DNA of 64,000 nt from Yersinia nurmii (GCF_001112925.1 NZ_CPYD01000010.1:115042-179041); one strand, 5' to 3'. Positions 11,694 through 21,192 are shown, counted from the first letter of the stretch. Numbers and translations: made by a program. Notes: generated from the sequence alone by a model not told the origin.

Positions 11694-12148
11694 ATCGGAT
11701 CCTGATAGCGAGCTGCAATCGTTTTAACTCCCAGCGCCAGTGCCTGTAGACCGCTGGCGCGGGAACTACTTAGCTGTTGGCGCAGATCCAGTCGATCAAA
11801 TAAATCTAACGGATCTTGATCTAAAATTTGTTGTGGCGTTTTCCCTTCCACATTGGTCAGTAATACCGCCAGTAAACCTCGAACGATTCGGCCTTCGCTG
11901 TCCCCATAAAAATGCAGTCGGCCATTTGCCAAAAGTTCGTGGCCAAGCCAGACTCGGTTTTCACAGCCGGACAGTTCGAATTCAGTTTGTTTCAACGATT
12001 CATCCATCGGCGGTAACTGCTTAGCCAGCAAAATTAGCTGGCGATAGCGATCTTCCCACTGTTTCAGCGTTCTGAATTTCTCGATAAGGTCGTCGCGGGT
12101 AATTTCTTGGCCAAATGGGTGTGGGGCGATCATTTTCTTCTCTTTCAT
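11690..12148 (-). CDS. csdE: Sulfur acceptor protein CsdE
   Basis: CsdE is a SufE-like protein that accepts persulfide sulfur from the cysteine desulfurase CsdA. It has 152 residues from the first ATG (E. coli 147). The acceptor cysteine is C62 in [13 protein letters not shown], matching E. coli C61, and [16 protein letters not shown] is the conserved core. A second ATG at 12133 has a better SD (GAGAAG) but would remove five residues before the conserved HPFG. It lies just downstream of csdA on the same strand (34-base gap). Confidence 0.95.
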   Translation of the reverse strand: MKEKKMIAPHPFGQEITRDDLIEKFRTLKQWEDRYRQLILLAKQLPPMDESLKQTEFELSGCENRVWLGHELLANGRLHFYGDSEGRIVRGLLAVLLTNVEGKTPQQILDQDPLDLFDRLDLRQQLSSSRASGLQALALGVKTIAARYQDPI

Positions 12149-12182
12149 GTTCAGTGAGGCTCAGCTTTTCCTGAGGTATTCA

Positions 12183-13388
12183 TTAATCCTGCAATAATGT
12201 TAGCGCGAAAGTTATCGCTGAACAGAGGCTTTCTACTTCTTCACGGGTATTGTAGGGAGCGAATGAGGCTCGCAGGCTACCGCTGATACCCAACGCACTC
12301 ATTAGCGGCTGAGCACAATGCTGGCCGGCGCGCAGAGCGATACCTTGCTCTGCCAGCAATGTGACCAAATCGCTGTGGTGTACTCCGTCAAAGTTAAAAG
12401 CCAGCAAGCTGGAGTTAGAGCAACGATAACTGCGAAATCCGTCCAGTTTGCTCAGTTTCTCTTCCGCTAGCGTAGCCAAATTGCTGCTGTATTCTTCCGC
12501 CGCTTCAATATCAATATTTTCAAGCCAGCTAAGTGCGGCGGACAGGCCGATAACGCCAGCGATATTGGGGGTTCCTGCTTCGAAACGGTAAGGAGCGTCC
12601 TGTGGAGTAAAACCGGCGAAGGAAGCCTGAGTCAGCATTTTACCGCCACCCTGCCAAGGGGGCATTTCGTCCAGCAGTTCTGCTTTGGCATATAATGCGC
12701 CAATTCCCGTCGGGCCATAGAGTTTATGGGCAGAAAAAGCATAAAAATCAATATCAAATGCTTGAACATCCGCCGGGCTGTGCACCACACCTTGAGCGCC
12801 ATCAACGACCACTACGCAGTTTTTGCTGTGTGCCAGATTGATAGCCAAAGCCAAATCAGGCATGCCGCCGGTGACATTAGACATTTGTCCCAGCGCTAAA
12901 ATGCGGGTTTTCCCGTTTAATAACGCGGGTAGCTGCTGAAAATCAGGGAGAAAGTCGCTGCCCAGCGGTAGTTTTACCAAGGTTGCGCCAGTTTGCTCTG
13001 CAACCAATAGCCAGGGAATCAGGTTGGCATGATGTTCAGCTTCGCTCACCAGAATTTCATCTCCGGGTTGGAGGCGAGGGCGAGCGTAGCTTTGCGCGAT
13101 CAGATTAATCGCTTCGGTAGTGCCTTTGGTCCAGACAATATTTTCTGCCGTAGGGGCGTTAATAAAATCAGCAACTTGCTGACGAGCTTGTTCAAAACGC
13201 AAGGTCAGGGAACGAGCGGCATGATGCTGACTGCGATGTACCGTGGCCGCATCTTGTGCATAAAATTGTTGAGTGGCGTCAATCACCCCTTGGGGTTTCA
13301 GCGCGGTAGCGGCGCTATCCAGGTAAATCCCCGAACTATTAATAGCCGGAAATTCTGCGCGAAAAGCTGCGGGGTTAAAAGACTTCAT
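12183..13388 (-). CDS. csdA: Cysteine desulfurase CsdA
   Basis: CsdA is a class V aminotransferase-fold, PLP-dependent enzyme that removes sulfur from cysteine (and Se from selenocysteine), forming an enzyme persulfide passed to CsdE. It has 401 residues, the same as E. coli. The PLP-binding lysine is K222 in FSAHKLYGPTGIG, and the PLP-contacting VVVDGAQG is at about residues 193-200. The active-site cysteine is C358 in RAGQHCAQPLM, at the same number as in E. coli. It forms an operon with csdE. Confidence 0.97.
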   Translation of the reverse strand: MKSFNPAAFRAEFPAINSSGIYLDSAATALKPQGVIDATQQFYAQDAATVHRSQHHAARSLTLRFEQARQQVADFINAPTAENIVWTKGTTEAINLIAQSYARPRLQPGDEILVSEAEHHANLIPWLLVAEQTGATLVKLPLGSDFLPDFQQLPALLNGKTRILALGQMSNVTGGMPDLALAINLAHSKNCVVVVDGAQGVVHSPADVQAFDIDFYAFSAHKLYGPTGIGALYAKAELLDEMPPWQGGGKMLTQASFAGFTPQDAPYRFEAGTPNIAGVIGLSAALSWLENIDIEAAEEYSSNLATLAEEKLSKLDGFRSYRCSNSSLLAFNFDGVHHSDLVTLLAEQGIALRAGQHCAQPLMSALGISGSLRASFAPYNTREEVESLCSAITFALTLLQD

Positions 13389-13443
13389 ACCGTTCTCATA
13401 TCCTCTGAAAAGCTAAGATCATTCTTATTTTTCGGTGTTTAAC

Positions 13444-13467
13444 GGGTAATTAGCCCGCTAATTACCC
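13444..13467. repeat. 11-bp inverted repeat between csdA and ygdI
   Basis: GGGTAATTAGC and GCTAATTACCC form an almost perfect palindrome with a 2-base centre (CC). It lies 56 bases upstream of csdA and 112 bases upstream of the divergent ygdI. It lacks a T-run, so an operator or dimer-binding site is as likely as a hairpin. I cannot assign a regulator. Confidence 0.5.
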
Positions 13468-13578
13468 AGATTCATGGAAATATGTAATAAGTTTGTTATG
13501 CTGAATAGTGTCTGGTGAATAATTAATTTAATAATCTAAATTATTTTTTTCAGTGTTTTAATCTGCAAGGAGTGTTCT

Positions 13579-13800
13579 ATGAATAAGACAGCTGCCGTAC
13601 TTTCCGCTTTAATGCTTACTTTTACTCTCGCAGCCTGCTCTAGCAACTATGTCATGCATACCAACGATGGTCGCACCATCGTCGCTGATGGTAAACCTAA
13701 AGTCGATAATGATACCGGTATGATCAGTTACATTGATGCCAACGGCACAGAACAGCAAATTAACCGTTCCGAAGTAAAAGAAATGGCGGAAGGGAAATAA
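13579..13800 (+). CDS. ygdI: Small YgdI/YgdR-type lipoprotein (DUF903)
   Basis: The protein has 73 residues. The N-terminus is a lipoprotein signal with lipobox LAAC (C20) followed by Ser-Ser, predicting an outer-membrane lipoprotein. The mature part (YVMHTNDGRTIVADGKPKVD, then GMISYIDANGTEQQINRSEV) is the SH3-like DUF903 fold shared by YgdI and YgdR. The function is unknown. AGGAG lies 7 bases before the ATG. The position between csdA and gcvA matches E. coli ygdI. Confidence 0.9.
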   Translation: MNKTAAVLSALMLTFTLAACSSNYVMHTNDGRTIVADGKPKVDNDTGMISYIDANGTEQQINRSEVKEMAEGK

Positions 13801-13881
13801 TCCGGCGGATTTTAGCCTGACTACCTGATTAAGTTTAAGCTTTTCTGACGTGCAACGCGCAGTGAAGCTCAAATTTAAGAT

Positions 13882-14084
13882 AAAAAAAAGCACCGCTTTA
13901 TGGGGCGGTGCTGCATAAAATCACTATGGACAGACAGGGTAAATGTACAGGAAGTGAAAAAACAGTAGCTTAGCTACTATGTCTGGCATACCAGACCATT
14001 TGCAAACACAACATCACAACCACAAAGCCAAAAGTAATTCAGTACCTGGATACCAAACCTACTTTTCGTTCCGGCTCGGGAAGT
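13882..14084 (-). ncRNA. gcvB: GcvB small RNA
   Basis: GcvB is an Hfq-dependent sRNA that represses many amino-acid and peptide transporter mRNAs (dppA, oppA and others) through its G/U-rich R1 region. The minus-strand transcript begins ACTTCCCGAGCCGGAACGAA. It contains the R1 core TGTGGTTGTGATGTTGTG, the segment CTTCCTGTACATTTACCCTG and CTGTCCATAGTGATT, and ends in a terminator (AGCACCGC/GCGGTGCT, then eight T). The length is about 203 bases (E. coli about 205). It is divergent from gcvA, whose product activates it. R1 looks several bases shorter than the E. coli version as I remember it. Confidence 0.96.
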
Positions 14085-14090
14085 GCCGCC

Positions 14091-14119
14091 ACTATAGGTA
14101 TTTGCTGGCGCATCATCAA
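14091..14119 (-). promoter_or_regulatory. Sigma-70 promoter of gcvB
   Basis: On the minus strand, TTGATG (-35, 14114-14119) and TATAGT (-10, 14091-14096) are 17 bases apart. The -10 ends 7 bases before the inferred GcvB 5' end at 14084. The 92 bases from here to the gcvA start should also hold the GcvA and GcvR-responsive sites and the gcvA promoter. Confidence 0.75.
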
Positions 14120-14211
14120 CGGACAATTTATAATGGCTCGCATTACAAAAACTAATAAGTAAACAAAGGGTTTCATCCACGGATGAGCCGTTATAAAAAA
14201 GTATCCAATTC

Positions 14212-15129
14212 ATGTCAAAACGATTGCCACCCCTTAATGCTCTCCGCGTGTTTGATGCGGCCGCGCGCCACCTCAGTTTTACTAAGGCGGCGGATGAATT
14301 ATTTGTCACTCAGGCTGCCGTTAGCCACCAGATTAAATCTCTGGAAGACTTTCTGGGCCTGAAGCTTTTCCGTCGACGTAACCGTTCCTTACTGCTGACG
14401 GAAGAGGGGCAAAGTTACTACCTGGATATTAAAGAAATTTTCACTTCGATTAACGAAGCTACGCGCAAATTACAGGCCCGTAGTGCCAAGGGGGCATTAA
14501 CGGTCAGTTTGCCGCCGAGTTTTGCTATTCAATGGTTGGTTCCACGTTTATCTAGCTTTAACTCAGCTTATCCGGGGATTGACGTCAGAATCCAAGCGGT
14601 TGACCGTGAAGAAGATAAATTGGCAGATGATGTAGATGTGGCTATTTTCTACGGTCGCGGCAACTGGACAGGGCTGCGCACCGAAAGATTGTACGCCGAG
14701 TTTCTGCTGCCAGTTTGTGCTCCTAGCCTGTTAATGGGTGAACATCCGTTGAAAGTTCCGGCAGATCTGGCTAATCATACTTTGTTGCATGATACTTCCC
14801 GCCGCGATTGGTTGGCTTATACCCGTCAGTTGGGTGTTCCGCAAATTAATGTGCAGCAAGGGCCGATTTTTAGTCACAGTGCCATGGTGGTTCAGGCTGC
14901 GGTTCACGGTCAGGGTATTGCTTTGGTGAATAATGTGATGGCTCAGACCGAAATCGAAGCGGGGCGGTTGGTATGCCCGTTCAATGAGGTTCTGGTAAGT
15001 AAAAATGCTTTTTATCTGGTTTGTCATGACAGTCAGGCAGAACTGGGTAAAATAGCTGCCTTTCGTCAGTGGATTCTGGCTCGGGCTGCCAGTGAACAAG
15101 AGAAATTACGATTCCGCTACGAAAATTGA
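14212..15129 (+). CDS. gcvA: LysR-type regulator of the glycine cleavage system
   Basis: GcvA activates gcvTHP when glycine is present, represses it with GcvR when purines are present, and activates gcvB. It has 305 residues (E. coli 305). The N-terminal winged HTH is clear: LSFTKAADELFVTQAAVSHQIKSLE at about residues 22-46. It is followed by a LysR substrate-binding domain with HSAMVVQAAVHGQGIALVNN. It is divergent from gcvB, the conserved arrangement. Confidence 0.97.
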   Translation: MSKRLPPLNALRVFDAAARHLSFTKAADELFVTQAAVSHQIKSLEDFLGLKLFRRRNRSLLLTEEGQSYYLDIKEIFTSINEATRKLQARSAKGALTVSLPPSFAIQWLVPRLSSFNSAYPGIDVRIQAVDREEDKLADDVDVAIFYGRGNWTGLRTERLYAEFLLPVCAPSLLMGEHPLKVPADLANHTLLHDTSRRDWLAYTRQLGVPQINVQQGPIFSHSAMVVQAAVHGQGIALVNNVMAQTEIEAGRLVCPFNEVLVSKNAFYLVCHDSQAELGKIAAFRQWILARAASEQEKLRFRYEN

Positions 15130-15195
15130 TCGTAAAAAAACGCAAAATTACCTAATTTCACCACAGTAACTATTTATAAAATAAGGTAAATAACG

Positions 15196-15591
15196 ATGAG
15201 TGGTCGTTTGATGCTGATCTTTGCCGCTATCAGCGGTTTTTTCTATGTCGCTTTTGGTGCTTTTGGCGCACATGTATTAAGCGGAAGTCTGGGCGTAAAT
15301 GAAATGGCCTGGATCCGTACCGGTTTGGAATATCAGGGATTTCATACTCTGGCTATTCTCGCTTTGGCCGTTGCTATGCAGCGCCAGATTAGTATTTGGT
15401 TTTACTGGAGCGGCGCTTTATTGGCCCTCGGCACCTTGTTATTTAGTGGCAGTCTCTACTGCCTGGCTCTATCGCACCTGAAACTTTGGGTATATGTCAC
15501 GCCAATTGGCGGCGTATGCTTTATGGCGGGATGGATTTTGATGTTGATTGGCGCGCTGCGTCTACGGAAAAGGGCAGAACGCCATGAATAA
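15196..15591 (+). CDS. ygdD: DUF423 inner-membrane protein YgdD
   Basis: The protein has 131 residues and four hydrophobic segments, starting with [20 protein letters not shown] and including the conserved [15 protein letters not shown]. This is the DUF423 (UPF0382) family of small inner-membrane proteins of unknown function. The 3' end overlaps rlmM by 8 bases, so the two are probably co-transcribed and coupled. AAGGTAA is the likely SD. Confidence 0.93.
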   Translation: MSGRLMLIFAAISGFFYVAFGAFGAHVLSGSLGVNEMAWIRTGLEYQGFHTLAILALAVAMQRQISIWFYWSGALLALGTLLFSGSLYCLALSHLKLWVYVTPIGGVCFMAGWILMLIGALRLRKRAERHE

Positions 15592-16687
15592 AATCGCTTT
15601 ATATTGCCGTCAAGGCTTTGAAAAAGAGTGTGCGGCAGAAATTACCGCCAAGGCCGCAGAACACGAAGTCTTTGGTTTTGCTCGGGTAAAAGATAATAGC
15701 GGTTATGTCTTATTCGAATGTTACCAGCATGAAGATGCGGATCGCCTGATTCGCGAGTTGCCGTTTAAGGAGCTGATTTTTGCTCGCCAAATGATGGTTG
15801 TTGGCGAACTGCTGAAGGATCTACCGCCGGAAGATCGAGTGTCTCCGATTGTAGGGATGTTGGTCGGCGTGGTGGAAAAAGCTGGCGAACTGCGAGTTGA
15901 AGTGCCGGATACCAATGAGAGTAAAGAATTGCTTAAATTCTGCCGCAAGCTGACGGTGCCGCTGCGTGCCGCGATGCGTGAACAGAAAATTTTGCAGACT
16001 CGTGAAAATCCGCATCGTCCGGTGGTTCACGTATTCTTTATCGCTTCTGGCTGCTGTTATGTTGGTTATTCCTACAGTAACAACAACTCTCCTCTGTATA
16101 TGGGGATTCCGCGCCTGAAATTCCCTTCGGATGCGCCAAGCCGTTCGACGCTCAAGCTGGAAGAGGCTTTCCACGAATTTATTCCTGCGGATGAGTGGGA
16201 AGAACGACTGGCAAGCGGCATGCACGCGGTGGATCTCGGCGCTTGTCCGGGTGGCTGGACTTATCAACTGGTTCAACGCAGCATGATGGTGCAGGCGGTG
16301 GATAACGGCACTATGGCGCAGAGTCTGATGGATACCGGGCAGGTGACTCATCACCGTGCGGATGGGTTCAAATACGAGCCAACGCGTAGCAATATCTATT
16401 GGCTGGTTTGCGATATGGTTGAAAAGCCAGCGCGTGTAACGCAGCTTATTACCGATTGGCTGGTCAATGGCTGGTGTCGCGAAGCAATTTTCAATCTTAA
16501 ATTGCCAATGAAAAAGCGCTACGAAGAAGTGTTGCAAAACCTGGCACTGATGGACGAACAGTTGAAAGAAAACGGTATTAATGCGCATATTCAGGCTAAA
16601 CAGCTTTATCACGATCGTGAAGAAGTGACCGTGCATGTTCGTCGTATCTGGGCTGGCGTTCCAGGGCGTAGAGATGAACGTATTTAG
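15584..16687 (+). CDS. rlmM: 23S rRNA 2'-O-ribose C2498 methyltransferase
   Basis: RlmM methylates the 2'-O of C2498 in the peptidyl-transferase region of 23S rRNA, using SAM. I chose the ATG at 15584 (367 residues; E. coli 366). The start [20 protein letters not shown] matches the family and the upstream ATG at 15548 adds unrelated residues. An N-terminal THUMP-like domain is followed by a Rossmann methyltransferase domain with [14 protein letters not shown] (motif I), WLVCDMVE and the C-terminal [12 protein letters not shown]. The start overlaps the ygdD end. Confidence 0.96.
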   Translation: MNKIALYCRQGFEKECAAEITAKAAEHEVFGFARVKDNSGYVLFECYQHEDADRLIRELPFKELIFARQMMVVGELLKDLPPEDRVSPIVGMLVGVVEKAGELRVEVPDTNESKELLKFCRKLTVPLRAAMREQKILQTRENPHRPVVHVFFIASGCCYVGYSYSNNNSPLYMGIPRLKFPSDAPSRSTLKLEEAFHEFIPADEWEERLASGMHAVDLGACPGGWTYQLVQRSMMVQAVDNGTMAQSLMDTGQVTHHRADGFKYEPTRSNIYWLVCDMVEKPARVTQLITDWLVNGWCREAIFNLKLPMKKRYEEVLQNLALMDEQLKENGINAHIQAKQLYHDREEVTVHVRRIWAGVPGRRDERI

Positions 16688-16735
16688 TTATTTTCAAAGC
16701 TAACTATTTGATTTAACTCATAGCTAGACATGTAT

Positions 16736-16928
16736 GATTGGGCGTTCGGGAATCAAAATGAAACGTTTAAACCCCAATCTTTAAAACCTTCGGGTTAATG
16801 CCAGAGATTGAATAGCTAATATGTAAAATCAGAAGGGGCGATAGGCTAGTGCCGATCGTTTAAGGATCGGTTGACCGCTCTGTTGGTTGATGTAAAAAGG
16901 GTTCATGTCTCTGCATGAACCCTTTTTT
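16736..16928 (+). ncRNA. Candidate structured RNA, or long 3' UTR of rlmM
   Basis: After rlmM there are 366 bases without a gene. They hold a string of helices: GATTGGG 16736-16742 with CCCAATC 16773-16779; AACC-TTCG-GGTT at 16785-16796 (a UUCG tetraloop); CCGATC 16852-16857 with GATCGG 16865-16870. A strong terminator follows at 16894-16928. A TATGAT box is at 16733-16738, without a good -35. This looks like a small RNA or a long structured 3' UTR. I do not recognise it as a known family. Confidence 0.35.
16894..16928 (+). terminator. Strong intrinsic terminator
   Basis: AAAAAGGGTTCATG pairs with CATGAACCCTTTTT around a 6-base loop (TCTCTG), ending in six T. An A-run on the left side makes it usable in both directions. 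It ends rlmM transcription or the candidate RNA upstream. Confidence 0.9.
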
Positions 16929-17003
16929 AATGGAGCTTTCACGAGCCCTCGGCATTATCAATGTTACTTCTCCGAGCAGGCCGGTAATCTCGCCAACCCG
17001 GAT

Positions 17004-17035
17004 AAAAAGGCAGCTGGTCACTTTAAGTGACCAGC
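17004..17035 (-). terminator. Intrinsic terminator of xni
   Basis: GCTGGTCACT (17013-17022) and AGTGACCAGC (17026-17035) form a perfect 10-bp stem with a TTA loop. On the minus strand it is followed by TTTTT (A-run 17004-17008). It lies 18 bases after the xni stop. Confidence 0.88.
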
Positions 17036-17053
17036 ATTAGGCCAATGGATCCC

Positions 17054-17812
17054 TTAACTTTTGCCTAAGCGCAGCTGTTGTAGGTTACCGTTCAGCGGTA
17101 AATCTGTTTTAAGTGTTGCTACCTGTTTGCAGATAAAGGCCATGTCCTGATGCTGTTGCAGCTTTTTTCGCCACTTTTCAGGAACCTGTTCAAGGTTTTG
17201 ATACAACGTTTCCAGACTGTTGACCTGTTGCAATAACACCGCCGCCGTTTTAGCGCCTATTCCTGCTACGCCGGGAATTTTGCTGCTGCTGATACCGGCC
17301 AGCCCCCAATAATCAGGTAATTGATGTGGGGCAACGCCAAACTCCTGTTTGACGAATGGCAAGTCCAGCCAGCGTTTCTGAAAGTAATCCCTAATCTGTA
17401 CGTTTGGTGCCAATAACTGGCAGTAACCTTTATCGGTAGAAACGATGGTAACTTGATGTCCAGCACCAGCAATTTTAGCCGCTAGCGTGGCGGCTAAATC
17501 ATCGGCCTCATTGCCGGGAGAGTGCCAGCAAGGGACGCCTAGTTCGGAAAAAGCTTGTCTAAGCTGCGGCATTTCCTGCTGTAAATTATCCGGCATTGGC
17601 GATCGCCCGGCTTTGTAATCTGGCAAACAATGGTGGCGCCAGCTATCGGAACGGTCATCCTCATCAAAAACGGCAACCGCATGGGTAGGCTGACTGTGCG
17701 CAATAAGCTGCTGTAACGCATGAGTACAGGCATTTACACAAGGGGAACCTTGCACAGCATGGATGCGGCGAATGAGATTGAGTGCGTCAACGATAAGAAG
17801 GTGTATATCCAT
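17054..17812 (-). CDS. xni: Flap endonuclease Xni (ExoIX)
   Basis: Xni is a flap endonuclease related to the 5' nuclease domain of DNA polymerase I. The protein has 252 residues (E. coli 251). The start [16 protein letters not shown] has the first metal-binding aspartate, [16 protein letters not shown] the arch-proximal acidic cluster, and [11 protein letters not shown] and [11 protein letters not shown] further metal ligands. The helix-hairpin-helix [18 protein letters not shown] follows. Its gene stands alone between the rlmM-side terminator and ppnN. Confidence 0.95.
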   Translation of the reverse strand: MDIHLLIVDALNLIRRIHAVQGSPCVNACTHALQQLIAHSQPTHAVAVFDEDDRSDSWRHHCLPDYKAGRSPMPDNLQQEMPQLRQAFSELGVPCWHSPGNEADDLAATLAAKIAGAGHQVTIVSTDKGYCQLLAPNVQIRDYFQKRWLDLPFVKQEFGVAPHQLPDYWGLAGISSSKIPGVAGIGAKTAAVLLQQVNSLETLYQNLEQVPEKWRKKLQQHQDMAFICKQVATLKTDLPLNGNLQQLRLGKS

Positions 17813-17876
17813 AACCTGAATGCAAGAGTCCTGATAGTCGAAATTGTGTGGGTGGAAATAAAATCGATATTATTGA

Positions 17877-17909
17877 TACGTCCAATACGTCCAATACGTC
17901 CAATACGTC
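17877..17909. repeat. 9-bp direct tandem repeat, about 3.7 copies
   Basis: TACGTCCAA occurs at 17877, 17886 and 17895, followed by a partial TACGTCA, in the xni-ppnN gap. The copies are perfect. It lies 65 bases upstream of the xni start. Such a run could vary in copy number by slippage. No protein or known repeat family is evident. Confidence 0.85.
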
Positions 17910-17930
17910 ATGTTATCGCATCGACTCTTT

Positions 17931-17972
17931 TACTCCCCCCGATACTTAGAATGGCTAAGTATCGGGGGAGTA
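17931..17972. repeat. Large hairpin (18-bp stem, one bulged C) between xni and ppnN
   Basis: CCCCCGATACTTAG pairs perfectly with CTAAGTATCGGGGG around AATGG, and after one bulged C four further pairs extend the stem (TACT/AGTA). No T-run follows on the minus strand (AAAGAG), so it is an imperfect terminator candidate for ppnN. Its length and near-symmetry would also suit a dispersed palindromic repeat. I see no second copy in the window. Confidence 0.7.
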
Positions 17973-18034
17973 TTCTAATTTGCCGCCTCACTGTCACTTA
18001 AGCCTTATTGAGCGAGCGTAGTCGCCGCTCGCAT

Positions 18035-19399
18035 TTAAGGGCATATTTCATAACATGGCGTATATGCGCTGCCCGGTAACTTCATTCGATGCTGAGCAAT
18101 AAATCCTTGTAGCAAATGATCCATTTGCTTCATCATCTGCGGGTCGCCATGTAATTTATAAGGCCCATAAGCCTCAATGGCGTGAATGCCGATTTCTTTT
18201 ACATTCCCAGCCACAATGCCTGAAAATGCCCGACGTAGTGCTGCAGCCAGCTTTTCTGCCGGTTGATCAGGGTATAAATTCAGTGCAGCCATATTCTCGT
18301 GGGTTGGTTCAAATGGCAATTGCAGGTCTGGTTCAATGCGCATCGACCAGTTAAAGCTATAGGCATCGCCGGTATTTCGACGATTCTCTTTCACCAGTGG
18401 CATGGCTTTTTTCATTTGGCGAGCCACTTCGTCCGGATCGTCGATAATAATCTGATAGTAAGTCCGCGCCTTCTCTCCCAATGTATTAACGATGAAATCG
18501 TCCAATACTCGGAAATAATCTGCACTTTCTTTTGGCCCGGTCAGAATCAAAGGTAAAACCTGATTGCTGTTTTCAGGATTCATCAAAATCCCAAGCAGAT
18601 AGAGCAACTCTTCTGCGGTACCAACGCCACCGGGGAAAATGATAATGCCGTGGGCTATGCGTACAAAGGCTTCCAGACGTTTTTCGATATCTGGCATGAT
18701 TACCAGTTCGTTAACCAGAGGATTTGGCGGCTCAGCGGCAATAATCGAAGGCTCGGTCATACCGATGAAACGACCTTGTCTGTAGCGCTGTTGCGCATGG
18801 CCTACCGCCGCGCCTTTCATTGGCGCTTCCATCGCGCCTGGCCCGCAGCCAGTACAGATATTCAGTTCACGCAGGCCCAATTGGCTACCGACCTTGCGGG
18901 CATACAGATATTCAATTTCATTAATAGAATGCCCACCCCAGCACACCACCATATTAGGATCTTCATCAATATGTAGTGCGCGGGCGTTACGCAGGATAGA
19001 AAATACCAGATTGGTCAAATGGCTGGAGTTTTCCATATTAAGGTGCTGGAAACGTCCGGCGCTGACGATCTGACCATTCACGAACAGGATATCTCGCAGA
19101 ACCGCAAATAGGTTAGCCTGTAGTGAACGGATAATTCGTCCATCAACAAAGGCATGTTCTGGCGGATTGACCAGCTCCAGCTTGACGCCTCGCTCGCGGC
19201 GTAACACATTGATATCAAAACTTTCGTAGCGAGATAGCAGCTCTTTGCTGTTATCAGTCTGGCTACCTGAGTTCAATACTGCCAGAGAGCAATTACGGAA
19301 CAGGCGGTAAAGGTCGCTGCTGGCAGTGCGTTTTAGCATGTCAACTTCAAGCTGAGACAACAGATCCATTGAGCCAAGCGGGCTAATATGTGTAATCAA
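18035..19399 (-). CDS. ppnN: Pyrimidine/purine nucleotide 5'-monophosphate nucleosidase (LOG family)
   Basis: PpnN (YgdH) cleaves nucleoside monophosphates to base plus ribose 5-phosphate and binds (p)ppGpp in E. coli. I chose a TTG start at 19399, giving 454 residues, exactly the E. coli length. The TTG is preceded by AAGGAG with 5-base spacing and yields [19 protein letters not shown]. The long in-frame upstream extension lacks similarity. The LOG-family motifs are present: [14 protein letters not shown] and [12 protein letters not shown]. The nucleotide-binding core spans about residues 130-340, with N- and C-terminal DUF domains around it. Confidence 0.96.
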   Translation of the reverse strand: MITHISPLGSMDLLSQLEVDMLKRTASSDLYRLFRNCSLAVLNSGSQTDNSKELLSRYESFDINVLRRERGVKLELVNPPEHAFVDGRIIRSLQANLFAVLRDILFVNGQIVSAGRFQHLNMENSSHLTNLVFSILRNARALHIDEDPNMVVCWGGHSINEIEYLYARKVGSQLGLRELNICTGCGPGAMEAPMKGAAVGHAQQRYRQGRFIGMTEPSIIAAEPPNPLVNELVIMPDIEKRLEAFVRIAHGIIIFPGGVGTAEELLYLLGILMNPENSNQVLPLILTGPKESADYFRVLDDFIVNTLGEKARTYYQIIIDDPDEVARQMKKAMPLVKENRRNTGDAYSFNWSMRIEPDLQLPFEPTHENMAALNLYPDQPAEKLAAALRRAFSGIVAGNVKEIGIHAIEAYGPYKLHGDPQMMKQMDHLLQGFIAQHRMKLPGSAYTPCYEICP

Positions 19400-19664
19400 A
19401 ATTACTCCTTTACGCCCCTCAGAGGGGCCGTAGTCACTGCATTGCACCAAAGAGCGGCTATTCTCTTTATGATCTCGCTTTTTTGCGTACCAGAGTCCCG
19501 CTCTCGATGTCTCCATTGGAATATCAGATTAATTGTTCTTTAGGTGATGGCAGTCTTTATGGTTCATTATTGCCGCAACACACTTCAATCCACCTTAACG
19601 TCGTCCCTTGTTTTTTGCCAATACTAACGAGACTTTTACTGCCAATGTTGCGTAATGGCACGCA

Positions 19665-20510
19665 TTATTGACGCGCTAAACGCCCACTCGACGGAGTGAA
19701 GTCGGTATTGCTGCGCCAAGGGTTGATATCCAAGCCGCCGCGACGGGTATAGCGGGCATAGACCGACAGAGTTTCAGGTTGGCAGAAGCGCATTAAGTCG
19801 TTGAAAATACGCTCCACACATTGCTCATGAAATTCATTGTGATGACGGAAGGAAACCAGATAGCGCAACAATGCTTCACGGTTGATCTGTGGGCCACGGT
19901 AGCGGATTTGAACCGATCCCCAATCTGGCTGATGAGTGATTAGGCAGTTGGATTTCAATAGGTGACTGACCAGCGTCTCTTCGACGATCTGTTGACCCGC
20001 AGCATTTTTCAGATAATCGGTGCTGAATTCGTAATTATCGATGCGAATATCTTGTTCATCCAGACATTCTCCATTGAAGTCAGCAATAAGTTGCCCAGCT
20101 AGATCATTCAGTTTATAGAGATTGACACTGACTTCGCCCTGCGCGCAGGTTGATAGGTCTTGTTGTAAAGTCTGGCGAACGCTTTCCCAATCGCTAAAGG
20201 GAGTCTGGTTAAAACTGTTCAAATACAGCTTAAAACTCTTGGATTCGATAAGATTAACACTATCGGCTTTCAGGCTGATTTCGCCGACGGCAACCTGCGG
20301 CAAGCCGTTGGCATTGAGCCAGGACAACTCATACATAGTCCAAATATCCGCGCCGTGGAAGGGGAGGTTATTAGGATATAATCCCAGCGGCTCGCGATTC
20401 ATACTGCGGGGAACTGCCTGTAGCAAGGCCGCATCATAATGGTCACGGTAAGCGGTAGGCTTTCCTAAAGTGAGTTCGGCCAGAGCCTGATGATCTTGAT
20501 ATGAAGACAT
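19665..20510 (-). CDS. queF: NADPH-dependent 7-cyano-7-deazaguanine reductase
   Basis: QueF reduces preQ0 to preQ1 in queuosine synthesis. It has 281 residues (E. coli 282) and is of the long, two-domain (YqfD-type) T-fold form. The NADPH motif [11 protein letters not shown] is at about residues 89-99. The catalytic C189 and D196 lie in [15 protein letters not shown], and the H and E ligands are in [12 protein letters not shown]. It is divergent from syd. About 265 bases separate it from ppnN; I see no gene there. Confidence 0.96.
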   Translation of the reverse strand: MSSYQDHQALAELTLGKPTAYRDHYDAALLQAVPRSMNREPLGLYPNNLPFHGADIWTMYELSWLNANGLPQVAVGEISLKADSVNLIESKSFKLYLNSFNQTPFSDWESVRQTLQQDLSTCAQGEVSVNLYKLNDLAGQLIADFNGECLDEQDIRIDNYEFSTDYLKNAAGQQIVEETLVSHLLKSNCLITHQPDWGSVQIRYRGPQINREALLRYLVSFRHHNEFHEQCVERIFNDLMRFCQPETLSVYARYTRRGGLDINPWRSNTDFTPSSGRLARQ

Positions 20511-20640
20511 GCTGTTCCCTAGGTGAGAGATCGGTACAATAGCCGATAGTTTACCATTTATGCCGCGTCAGGCATTGTCGCTGAAGGCGAAGTTTCGTTT
20601 TCCCAGTTTAGCGCAGGCTTATCGCATGTTGAGAGATAAT

Positions 20641-21192
20641 ATGGACCAGAATGTTTCAACCGCTCTACAGAGCTTTACGCAGCGCTACGTTGAGCTATGG
20701 CAGCAGCAAACCGGCCATGCGCCAGCCAGCCACGAGTTGTACGGAGTGGCTTCGCCTTGTATTACGGAGACTCAGGAGGATCAGATTTACTGGCTTCCGC
20801 AGCCATTCTTACCGGCAGCAACGTTAGAAAGCGTGGCTCGCGCGTTAGAAATCCAGTTACATGAAGATATTCATACCTTTTACACGCAGCAGTACGCGGG
20901 AGATATGACCGCGGAATTGGGCGATCATCGTTTTACTCTATTGCAGGTATGGAGTGAGGATGATTTTACCCGATTACAGGAAAACCTTATTGGTCATTTG
21001 GTTACGCAAAAACGGCTCAAACTGTCCCCGACGCTGTTTCTGGCAACGACTGAATCTGAAATGACAATGGCATCGTTGTGCAACGTTACTGGCAATGTCG
21101 TTTTGGAGCACTTTGGCAGTAATCAACGTTCGCTTTTAGCCTCCAGTCTGAGCCATTTCCTCGATGCATTGCGCCCAGTGATGCCAATATAA
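20641..21192 (+). CDS. syd: SecY-interacting protein Syd
   Basis: Syd is a small acidic cytoplasmic protein that binds SecY and can disrupt aberrant SecYEG complexes. From the ATG at 20641 it has 183 residues (E. coli 181). The upstream ATG at 20560 adds 27 unrelated residues. Conserved segments are [40 protein letters not shown] and [16 protein letters not shown]. An AT-rich 8-bp hairpin (21192-21212) follows the stop. It precedes csrB, as in E. coli synteny. Confidence 0.94.
   Translation: MDQNVSTALQSFTQRYVELWQQQTGHAPASHELYGVASPCITETQEDQIYWLPQPFLPAATLESVARALEIQLHEDIHTFYTQQYAGDMTAELGDHRFTLLQVWSEDDFTRLQENLIGHLVTQKRLKLSPTLFLATTESEMTMASLCNVTGNVVLEHFGSNQRSLLASSLSHFLDALRPVMPI

Noticed and set aside
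15821..16636. A 271-residue minus-strand open frame.
   Set aside because: It lies wholly antisense to rlmM, has no SD or family match, and its composition (rich in His, Ile, Arg) is typical of a reverse-strand shadow.
17877..17909. Possible CRISPR-like repeat.
   Set aside because: Units are 9 bases in direct contact with no spacers and no cas genes nearby, so it is a simple tandem repeat.
17720..18001. A small plus-strand frame with a RPIRPIRPI repeat.
   Set aside because: The repeat comes from the 9-bp DNA tandem repeat; the frame starts inside xni antisense and runs through the large hairpin.
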